A DNA stretch of 5,921 bases from Chloroflexota bacterium. GTDB lineage: Bacteria > Chloroflexota > Limnocylindria > Limnocylindrales > CSP1-4. Location: assembly GCA_021790375.1 (NCBI GenBank), contig JAJYEB010000128.1:1-5921 (forward strand), in the 5' to 3' direction. Under the pieces are notes generated by a model, which saw only the letters and a program-made list of their open reading frames with translations, had not been told where the DNA came from and made no database searches. The position numbers and the translations under genes are program-made. Shown here piece by piece: positions 1 through 5,447 of the stretch (within the stretch, counting starts at the first letter, position 1; every line of letters starts with the position of its first letter).

Positions 1-954
1 GTGGCGGCCGAACACCGCGCCCACGCGTGGATGCTCGCCGACGCCGGCGCGCAGCTGCTCCGGATCGACGCGATGGAGTCCATCGCCGAGAGCGAGGCGG
101 CGACCCGGGAGGCGCTCGCGACCGGGCTGGAGACCTGGACCGGGGTGGCGGTCGACCGGTCCGGCATCGTGCTCCCTTCCGGGGAATCGCTGCCGGCCTG
201 GGCGGCGGTGATCACGCCGCTGGGACCCGACGTGCTGCTGGTCACGGCACCCTCGTTCGGTGCCACGCGCGCGGCGCTCGGGGCGCTCGGTGCGACGCAG
301 GCGGCGCGCGAGGCGCTGGGGGCGCCCGGCCCGGGAACTCCGGTCGTGCTGGGGGGCTCGCTGCCCGCCGGGCCGCCGGACCCGGACGAGTCGCCCGACC
401 CGGACGGCCAACCCGCGCCCGGGCCGGCGCCGGATGCGCGAGTGGCCGGGTGCGTCGTGCTGGACGCGGGCACCGACGGTTCCCCGCAGCGTGTCGCGCT
501 CTTGCGAGCAGAGGCGGACCGACAGAACGCCCGCCGCCGGCGGGCTCGCCACGACCTGCTCGAGCGCCGGCAGGCATGGCTCGCCCAGGTCGTCGATCGG
601 GCCCTCCCCGGCCCCGCGCTGTGGCTGGCCCGGACGGCGCCGGAGTTCCCGCTCCCCGGGCCGTTTGCCTGGGACGTCGTCGAGGCGGGCGACCTGGCCC
701 GGCTCCCGGCCGATCGCTACCGGGCCGCGGTCGCCCCGGCGGACGCCGCAGCCGAGGGCGGCGGGGCGGCCGTGCCGCTCTCGGTCGCGGAGCTGCGCCG
801 GCTGATCACCGTGCTGGAACCCGGGGCCTGGATGCTGGTCGAGGGGGATCCGGCGGCCGATGTTCTCGCCTCGGACGAGCGGACCGGCGGACTCCTGCCG
901 GCCGAACGCCTGCCCTCGGGCCCACCGTGCTGGCTGGTTCGCCGGCGCCCGTGA
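1..954 (+). CDS. Unrecognised cytoplasmic protein, possibly 5'-truncated by the window edge
   Basis: I do not recognise this family. The frame is open from base 1 (a GTG that could be the start or an internal Val) to TGA at 952-954, giving at least 317 residues. No signal peptide or membrane helix is visible. The layout is an Ala-rich N-terminal half (about 1-120), a Pro/Asp-rich acidic linker (about 123-146, with repeats like PDPDESPDPD), then a second half. That half opens with a highly basic, probably helical stretch (about 165-200, including ARRRRAR) and ends in a mixed alpha/beta-like segment (about 258-317). Cysteines are only C151 and C310. The phrase LADAGAQLLRID near residue 12 faintly recalls the N-terminal strand-helix of family III CoA-transferases, but the rest does not fit, so no function is assigned. 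The frame is credible because codon third positions are nearly all G/C and no competing frame gives a protein-like product. It is co-directional with the DsbA-like gene downstream. Confidence 0.7.
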   Translation: MAAEHRAHAWMLADAGAQLLRIDAMESIAESEAATREALATGLETWTGVAVDRSGIVLPSGESLPAWAAVITPLGPDVLLVTAPSFGATRAALGALGATQAAREALGAPGPGTPVVLGGSLPAGPPDPDESPDPDGQPAPGPAPDARVAGCVVLDAGTDGSPQRVALLRAEADRQNARRRRARHDLLERRQAWLAQVVDRALPGPALWLARTAPEFPLPGPFAWDVVEAGDLARLPADRYRAAVAPADAAAEGGGAAVPLSVAELRRLITVLEPGAWMLVEGDPAADVLASDERTGGLLPAERLPSGPPCWLVRRRP

Positions 955-1050
955 ACCAGGCGGGCGATCCGCGACAGCTGCCGCCCGCGACCGGGCCATC
1001 CAGTTCTTGACGGGGCCGCTGCGCCACCGGACCCTGCGGTCGGAGGCGAA

Positions 1051-1056
1051 AGGAGG
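1051..1056 (+). promoter_or_regulatory. Strong Shine-Dalgarno AGGAGG upstream of the DsbA-like gene
   Basis: AGGAGG lies 29 nt before the ATG at 1086, too far for normal initiation there. It is only 8 nt before an in-frame CTG at 1065-1067, an ideal spacing. No ATG, GTG or TTG occurs in that frame between the stop at 1008-1010 (TGA) of the earlier open frame and 1086. The site therefore bears on start choice: the protein may begin at CTG 1065, adding seven residues. A second GGAGG at 1042-1046 is further away. Confidence 0.55.
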
Positions 1057-1085
1057 CACCCGCACTGAGCTCACAGCGACCACCC

Positions 1086-1946
1086 ATGAACGCGGCCACC
1101 CGGCGAGAACGGCGCGCCGCGGAGCGCGATCGGCGGAGACCTGGGGGGACACCGGCCCACGGGGTCGGCGCCGGGAGCGCCCGTCGCACGGCTGCACCGC
1201 GAACAGGCCTGGCGGCCCTCGTCCGCTCCCCGATCGCGCTGGTCACGGCCGCGGCCGTGCTGGTCGGCGTGGGGCTGCTCGCCGCGAACGTGCTGCTGAG
1301 CCAGCCGCGGGCGGCGGCCAGCATCGTCGCTCCGGCCGAGCCGGCGCCCACCGATCTCGCCACCGGACGCACGCTGGGGGCGGCGGACGCGAACGTGACC
1401 CTCGACGTGTACGTGGACTTCCAGTGCCCCAACTGCGCCGCCTACGCGCAGCAGGTCGAGCCGCGCCTGGTGAACCAGTACGTGCGGCCCGGATCGGCCA
1501 GGATGGTCATCCACGACCTGGCGTTCCTGGGTCCCACCTCCAACCCGGGCAGCGACGAGTCGGTCCAGGCGGCGCTGGCCGCGAACTGCGCCCAGGACCA
1601 GGGCCGGTTCTGGACCTACCAGGAGTACCTGTTCGCGAACCAGGGCCCCGTGGAGAACGGAGGCACGTTCAGCAGGTCGCTCCTCGACGGGATCGCGAGC
1701 CGGCTGGGCCTGGACCGGACCAGGTTCGACGCGTGCATGGCCGACCCCGCCAGGACGAAGGCGGTGCAGGCGGAGACCCAGACCGCGATTGCGGCCGGGA
1801 TCGACCGGACCCCGACCATCCTCGTGAACGGGAAGGCCGTGGGTTCGTGGGACCTGCAGACGATCTCGAACGCGATCGATGCGGCGCTCCAGGGGAACTC
1901 CGCCAGCCCGTTGGCCTCGCCGTCCGCCTCGGCCCCGGCCGGCTGA
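1086..1946 (+). CDS. Membrane-anchored DsbA-like thiol-disulfide oxidoreductase (thioredoxin fold)
   Basis: The product is 286 residues from ATG 1086. Residues 1-46 are Arg-rich and would be cytoplasmic; about 48-71 is a single hydrophobic helix that anchors the protein, placing the rest outside the membrane. The catalytic domain starts near residue 92: a strand (VTLDVYVDFQ) leads into the active-site CPNC (114-117), and the cis-proline loop is RTPTILVNG (P243), both diagnostic of the DsbA/thioredoxin_4 (DSBA_2-like) group. An additional pair, C168 and C217, lies in the inserted helical domain and could form a structural disulfide. The tail (271-286) is Ser/Pro/Ala-rich. Its role would be to oxidise, or with another partner isomerise, cysteines of exported proteins; the Rieske protein and cytochromes encoded opposite are plausible clients, which is an inference. 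The start is uncertain because the good Shine-Dalgarno at 1051 better suits an in-frame CTG at 1065. The gene converges on the kelch gene. Confidence 0.9.
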   Translation: MNAATRRERRAAERDRRRPGGTPAHGVGAGSARRTAAPRTGLAALVRSPIALVTAAAVLVGVGLLAANVLLSQPRAAASIVAPAEPAPTDLATGRTLGAADANVTLDVYVDFQCPNCAAYAQQVEPRLVNQYVRPGSARMVIHDLAFLGPTSNPGSDESVQAALAANCAQDQGRFWTYQEYLFANQGPVENGGTFSRSLLDGIASRLGLDRTRFDACMADPARTKAVQAETQTAIAAGIDRTPTILVNGKAVGSWDLQTISNAIDAALQGNSASPLASPSASAPAG

Positions 1947-2007
1947 CCGGACGAACCCTGGCCGGCAGATAGGGTGAACCCCGGGGTTGCGCTGACTGGC
2001 GCCGCGC

Positions 2008-2026
2008 GCACCCTCGAGCACCCTCG
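2008..2026. repeat. Tandem pair of GCACCCTCG
   Basis: GCACCCTCG occurs at 2008-2016 and again at 2018-2026, separated by one A. The second copy overlaps the left arm of the 2022-2038 hairpin. It sits in the 97-nt convergent intergenic gap. With two copies only, this may be chance in G+C-rich DNA. Confidence 0.3.
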
Positions 2027-2038
2027 CGTCGCGCGAGG
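2022..2038. terminator. Compact GC hairpin between convergent genes, possible bidirectional terminator
   Basis: CCTCGCG (2022-2028) and CGCGAGG (2032-2038) form a perfect 7-bp stem around a 3-nt loop. It begins 5 nt past the kelch stop codon on the minus strand and lies about 75 nt past the DsbA-like stop on the plus strand. Neither side has a T-tract, so it is not a classic intrinsic terminator. U-less hairpins are often proposed as terminators or mRNA 3' ends in high-GC bacteria. The call rests on position and stem quality alone. Confidence 0.4.
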
Positions 2039-2043
2039 ATCCG

Positions 2044-3540
2044 TCAGAGCGTGTAGTCGTCCTCAGCCGGCGGACGGATGCGCCCGCGCGTCAGCCGGGA
2101 GAACAGGCGCCGGGTCGCGCGCCGGTGTGAGTAGGCCACGCCGATCAGGATCAGCAGGACGAAATCAGCCCCGCCCACGATGCCCGCCGCGACGTAGCCC
2201 AGCTGCTGGCCGATGTCTCCCGTGATCGACAGCGCGGGGATGGTCGCCCCGATGAGCCCCAGCGCGAAGAACGGCGGGCGCGGCGCGACGTCGCTGCGGA
2301 ACGTCGCCACCGACGGCCCGTTCGCGCCCAAGCCGCCGATCACGAAGGCGTGGCCGCTGGTCACGACCGCGGCGCTGCCCGCGCGGGGCTCCGATCGCCC
2401 GCTTGCCGCCAGGTTGTCCTGTGTGAGCTGCTGCCAGCCTCCGGGAAGGTTCCCCAGGCTGTCGGGGGTGGCCCAGTAGAACGAGTCGGTGGGCTTCCCG
2501 GCCGCGTCCCGGCCACCCACCACGTACAGGGCGCCGTTGATGACGAACCCCGCCGCGTCGGTCCGGGGCGCCGGCAGGGCCTGCGAGGGCAGGCTTGCGC
2601 TCCAGCCGAGCACCCCGTGCGTCGTGGGATCGACCGCCGGCTCACCCTTCGAATCGAGCGCCAGGCGGAACACCGTGGGCTGTGCGCCGTGCGCGTCCTG
2701 GCCGCCGACGACGTAGAGGAAGTTGCCCACCTGCGCGCCGAATGCGAGCGCTCGCGGCTGGGGCAGCGCCAGGGCCGGTTGCTCCTGCCACGGCCCGAGT
2801 GCGCCCGAGGTGGCGTCCTGGATCGAGCGATACACGGTGCGGCTGTAGGTCCCGTCCGCGTTCTGGCCGCCCAGGAGCCAGACGCTGGTCGAACCGGCGA
2901 TCGCCACCGCTCCGGCGAGCGGCTTCGGCAGCTTCAGGGCGGCGAGCGTCTTCCACCCGGTCAGGTTCCCGTTGTCGATGGTCGCCTCGTAGACGGTGTC
3001 GGTCGCGGCGCCCGACTGGTCGGCACCGCCGATCACCAGGGTCGTGCCGGAGAGCGAGACCACCGCCGCGCTCACGCGCGGCGCCGGCAGCGGGGGCCCC
3101 GGCTTCCACGGTGACAGGTTGCCGTCAGTGGTCACGCTGGTCTCGAACACCGAGGCGGTCGTGCCGCTCGGGCCGCGCCCTCCCGCGAGGTACAGGTTCG
3201 TGCCCGCGCTGATCGGCACGGCGTCGATCCGGCCCTCCGGGAGCGACAGCTGGGCGGGATTGCCCTGCCAGGGGATCACCGACCCCGCGGGCGCGGGGCA
3301 GGGCAGGTCGGCGTTGACCGGAGGGCAGAGGTTGATCGGGCTCGCCACGTTCGCGCCGAGGTTGATGGTCGGGAACACGGTGAAGTAGTACGCGCGGTCG
3401 GGGAAGTAGCCCAGCAGGAGGACCAGCAGCAGGAACCAGCCGAAGGCCTTGATCCCTGCCCAGGTCCATCCGTCGGCGTCGAACGCACCGAAGAATGCCC
3501 GCCTGCGGCCGCCGCCCGGCGGCAACGCCCGTTCCGCCAC
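2044..3540 (-). CDS. Membrane-anchored kelch-repeat beta-propeller protein, last gene of the cytochrome bc cluster
   Basis: The product is 498 residues from GTG at 3540, chosen because AGGAGG (3545-3550) lies just upstream. The open frame continues further upstream only into the cytochrome c gene in a shadow frame. The N-terminus (1-30) carries RRR and is probably cytoplasmic, followed by a helix at about 33-48. A Cys pair (C72, C81) precedes the propeller. Six kelch-type GG doublets follow hydrophobic strands at 120-121, 171-172, 224-225, 279-280, 342-343 and 402-403, spaced 51-63 residues. Between most of them is a Trp followed by an LPxPR-like turn (W145, W196, W251, W313, W369), as expected for a six-bladed propeller. 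A strong helix at about 448-470 is followed by a basic tail (HRRATRR), so both termini are predicted inside and the propeller outside. The hydrophobic 422-439 stretch is ambiguous. The gene starts 28 nt after the cytochrome c-cupredoxin stop, indicating cotranscription. Kelch propellers bind proteins or, in a few enzymes, carry copper-radical catalysis; I see no galactose-oxidase signature. The function is unknown. Confidence 0.88.
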   Translation of the reverse strand: MAERALPPGGGRRRAFFGAFDADGWTWAGIKAFGWFLLLVLLLGYFPDRAYYFTVFPTINLGANVASPINLCPPVNADLPCPAPAGSVIPWQGNPAQLSLPEGRIDAVPISAGTNLYLAGGRGPSGTTASVFETSVTTDGNLSPWKPGPPLPAPRVSAAVVSLSGTTLVIGGADQSGAATDTVYEATIDNGNLTGWKTLAALKLPKPLAGAVAIAGSTSVWLLGGQNADGTYSRTVYRSIQDATSGALGPWQEQPALALPQPRALAFGAQVGNFLYVVGGQDAHGAQPTVFRLALDSKGEPAVDPTTHGVLGWSASLPSQALPAPRTDAAGFVINGALYVVGGRDAAGKPTDSFYWATPDSLGNLPGGWQQLTQDNLAASGRSEPRAGSAAVVTSGHAFVIGGLGANGPSVATFRSDVAPRPPFFALGLIGATIPALSITGDIGQQLGYVAAGIVGGADFVLLILIGVAYSHRRATRRLFSRLTRGRIRPPAEDDYTL

Positions 3541-3544
3541 GTTC

Positions 3545-3550
3545 CCTCCT
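3545..3550 (-). promoter_or_regulatory. Shine-Dalgarno AGGAGG for the kelch gene
   Basis: On the minus strand AGGAGG is followed by the 4-nt spacer GAAC and then GTG at 3540-3538. The spacing is short, but the match to anti-SD is perfect. This fixes the kelch start at residue 1 of a 498-residue protein, well downstream of the first start-like codon in the open frame. Confidence 0.7.
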
Positions 3551-3568
3551 GCTCCTCTGCCCGGACGC

Positions 3569-4729
3569 CTACGGCTCGATCTGGATGGTGCCGTGCATGG
3601 TCGTGTAGTGGCCCGGCACCAGGCACCCGAAGCCGAACTGCCCGTCCTGGTTGAACGTGTAGTCGAGCGTCTCGGTCCCCGACGAGAAGTCCGGGACGCC
3701 CTTGAGGTTCGCGGTGTTGCTGGCCTGCAGGTCGGACACCGGCCCGACGTAGAAGTTGTGCGTGAAGCCGGCGGTGTTGGTGATCTCGAAGCGCACCGTC
3801 TCGCCCTTCTTGACGTAGATCGTCGAGGCGGGCTGCCCGCTGGCATCCGTGATCTGGAGCTGCGCGGTCTCGTCGAGCTTGATCACGCGCGGGTTCTGCG
3901 CGGTCCCCGGGTTGGCGATGACCGGGGCAGTGGCCGCGGCCCCGGCACCGCTCGCCCCCGCGGCGCTCGCGGCCGGCGCCGCGCCCCCGATGACGCCGCT
4001 CGGGTTACGCCAGCAGGCGGGCACCGGCGTGGCCCCCGGCGGCGGCGTGTAGCTCGGATCCCGCCAGCCGTGGTGGATCGCCGACGGACCGGCCGTCTGC
4101 CCCGGCGAGGCGACCGGCTGGTAGACCCAGGTCTGGTTCGAGCTGGCGGTGATGAACGCGATCAGGTCGTTGATCTGCACGTAGTTGAGCGGCCCACCGT
4201 TCACGTCCGACCAGATCGGCATGAGGCTGTTCGGATCGCCGCAGACGTACCGGCCGCCCACGGTGAGCACGTTGCGGATGTAGGTCGGGTTGAGGTGGCC
4301 GGCCCCGGGCGCGCCGGCGGGCGTGACGGCGTTGTAGAGCTTGCCCTGGTCGTTGAGGGGCGGCCCGATGCCGCCCTGCCCCTGGGCCCCGTGGCACCGT
4401 GCGCAGTTCGAGAGGAACAGCTGCTCACCGGCGGCGATCGCGGTGACCTGCTGAGCCTGGGCCTCCTTCGCCAGTCGGCTCGTGTTGGCCACCGCCGGGA
4501 CGCCCAGGTCGTAGAACCAGTAGATCGGGATGAAGAGCACGATGACCAGCACGGCCAGGAACGCGATCGCGCGGGCGTTCCCGGTCTGCCGCACGATCTG
4601 CGCCGCGCGCTCCTCGCTGAGGCCGACGGTGTGCGCGGTCTCCGGCGCGGAGAACCGCTCGAGGCCTGGCTCGCTGGCCGCCCGCGGCTCCAGCTCGCGG
4701 CCCGTCCGTCCGCCCGTGGAGCCGCTCAC
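3569..4729 (-). CDS. Membrane-anchored cytochrome c / cupredoxin (type 1 copper) fusion protein
   Basis: The product is 386 residues from GTG 4729, whose start overlaps the Rieske TGA as GTGA, so translation is probably coupled. An upstream extension of the frame would read through the Rieske gene and is a shadow. Residues 1-50 are hydrophilic, and 53-72 form one membrane helix that anchors the protein. The monohaem cytochrome c domain spans about 95-200: CARCH at 109-113 binds haem, and M170 in SLMPIW is the likely sixth ligand. C163 and C239 could pair. A Pro/Ala/Gly/Ser linker (about 225-278) leads to a cupredoxin domain (about 280-386). There H324 (THNFYVG), C369, H374 and M378 in a C-x4-H-x3-M arrangement give the standard type 1 copper ligand set. 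Both domains lie outside the membrane. The protein probably takes electrons from the Rieske centre and passes them on to a terminal oxidase or soluble carrier; the route between haem and copper is not visible in sequence. Confidence 0.93.
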   Translation of the reverse strand: MSGSTGGRTGRELEPRAASEPGLERFSAPETAHTVGLSEERAAQIVRQTGNARAIAFLAVLVIVLFIPIYWFYDLGVPAVANTSRLAKEAQAQQVTAIAAGEQLFLSNCARCHGAQGQGGIGPPLNDQGKLYNAVTPAGAPGAGHLNPTYIRNVLTVGGRYVCGDPNSLMPIWSDVNGGPLNYVQINDLIAFITASSNQTWVYQPVASPGQTAGPSAIHHGWRDPSYTPPPGATPVPACWRNPSGVIGGAAPAASAAGASGAGAAATAPVIANPGTAQNPRVIKLDETAQLQITDASGQPASTIYVKKGETVRFEITNTAGFTHNFYVGPVSDLQASNTANLKGVPDFSSGTETLDYTFNQDGQFGFGCLVPGHYTTMHGTIQIEP

Positions 4730-5394
4730 AGGCAGCCCGGACCCTTGGCCGGGATGAGGCCGGGCTGGCCGAGCGAGACCGGCAGCGGCCCCAGCGTGAT
4801 CTTGCCCGTGTCGATCGTCAGCACTCCCGAGGAGTCGATCGTGGAGGCGAAGCGGTCCAGGCTGCGGGGCGCCGGCCCGAGCTGCAGGACCTTGATACCC
4901 AGCCGGTCGTAGCGCGAGCCGTGGCAGGGACACTCGAACCAGAAGTTGCTGGCGCAGAAGTTGGGCTTGCAGCCGAGGTGCGTACAGCGCTGCCAGAGGG
5001 TCCGCACATTGGTGGTCGCGCCGTCTCCCTGGGGGTTGTCGCCCGGGATGAAGCCGCGCGTCGGGTCGAGCATCACGATGAACGACTGCGCCAGCTGGAA
5101 GTACGCGGGCGCGCCGTCGCTGAACTTGGTGCCGCTGGTGGCCGGCGATGCGGCGACCACCTTGATGTCGCCGATCTCCACCTTGCCGCCGAACCCGCCG
5201 GCCAGGTTGGGCCACAGGAACCCGAGGGTCCCGCCCAGGACCTCGGTCAGCCACAGGCCCACGCCGGCGCCCAGCGACCGGCGCAGGAGTTGCCGGCGCG
5301 ACAGCCCGGCGGAACGGCCGGACCGCATCGACTTGAGCACCTCGGGGGTCAGGGCCCGGGGTTGCTCCGAGACGGCGAGCTTCCAGTTACCCAT
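4726..5394 (-). CDS. Rieske [2Fe-2S] iron-sulfur protein of the cytochrome bc complex
   Basis: The product is 222 residues from ATG 5394, preceded by GGAGGA (5405-5410) at 10 nt. The N-terminus has about 30 polar residues, then a twin-arginine motif SRRQLLRR (R33-R34) and a hydrophobic helix at about 41-62, typical of Tat-exported Rieske proteins that keep the signal as a membrane anchor. The cluster-binding boxes are complete: CTHLGC (137-142) and CPCHGS (155-160), giving ligands C137, H139, C155 and H158 and the stabilising disulfide C142-C157. S160 and Y162 follow box 2 as in high-potential Rieske proteins, and GPAPRSLD (173-180) is the conserved Pro loop. Two extra cysteines, C147 between the boxes and C221 next to the C-terminus, are unusual. 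It accepts an electron from quinol at the cytochrome b Qo site and hands it to the cytochrome c-type partner, here encoded immediately downstream with a 4-nt overlap. Confidence 0.96.
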   Translation of the reverse strand: MGNWKLAVSEQPRALTPEVLKSMRSGRSAGLSRRQLLRRSLGAGVGLWLTEVLGGTLGFLWPNLAGGFGGKVEIGDIKVVAASPATSGTKFSDGAPAYFQLAQSFIVMLDPTRGFIPGDNPQGDGATTNVRTLWQRCTHLGCKPNFCASNFWFECPCHGSRYDRLGIKVLQLGPAPRSLDRFASTIDSSGVLTIDTGKITLGPLPVSLGQPGLIPAKGPGCL

Positions 5395-5404
5395 GAGACG
5401 GCCG

Positions 5405-5410
5405 TCCTCC
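5405..5410 (-). promoter_or_regulatory. Shine-Dalgarno GGAGGA for the Rieske gene
   Basis: GGAGGA sits 10 nt before ATG 5394 on the minus strand, inside the 53-nt gap after cytochrome b. A 10-bp palindrome GACGGCCGTC (5397-5406) overlaps its edge, but the possible stem is too short to suggest regulation. The site supports the 5394 start over the internal Met at residue 23. Confidence 0.65.
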
Positions 5411-5447
5411 CAGGAGACGCGTGCCAGGTTTCACGGCGCGTACTCGA

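Noticed and set aside
12..75. Family III CoA-transferase resemblance (LADAGAQLLRID)
   Set aside because: Only one short segment is reminiscent; the following sequence lacks the catalytic Asp context and expected fold pattern.
960..988. Inverted repeat GCGGGCG/CGCCCGC after the first gene as a terminator
   Set aside because: The 7-bp stem has a 15-nt loop and no T-tract; such matches are common by chance at this base composition.
27..1010. Plus-strand 327-codon open frame overlapping the first gene
   Set aside because: Its composition is almost entirely Arg, Gly and Ala with no structure, while the competing 1-954 frame has normal amino-acid variety.
1007..1035. TTGACG resembling a -35 box upstream of the DsbA-like gene
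   Set aside because: No acceptable -10 hexamer is found 16-18 nt downstream (only GACCCT-like bases), so a promoter cannot be supported.
860..1972. Alternate-frame open frames over the DsbA-like gene (plus 860-1972, minus 1071-2021)
   Set aside because: Their products are low-complexity Arg/Gly/Pro sequences typical of high-GC shadows, whereas the 1086-1946 frame has CPNC, the cis-Pro loop and a membrane anchor.
3449..4912. Long 487-codon plus-strand open frame opposite the cytochrome c-cupredoxin gene
   Set aside because: It is an antisense shadow: the minus strand carries clear haem, copper and membrane motifs, while the plus product is Arg/Gly/Asp-rich without recognisable domains.
4730..5254. 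Upstream extension of the cytochrome c-cupredoxin frame to 5254
   Set aside because: This stretch is a shadow of the Rieske gene; the GTGA overlap at 4726-4729 gives a natural start.
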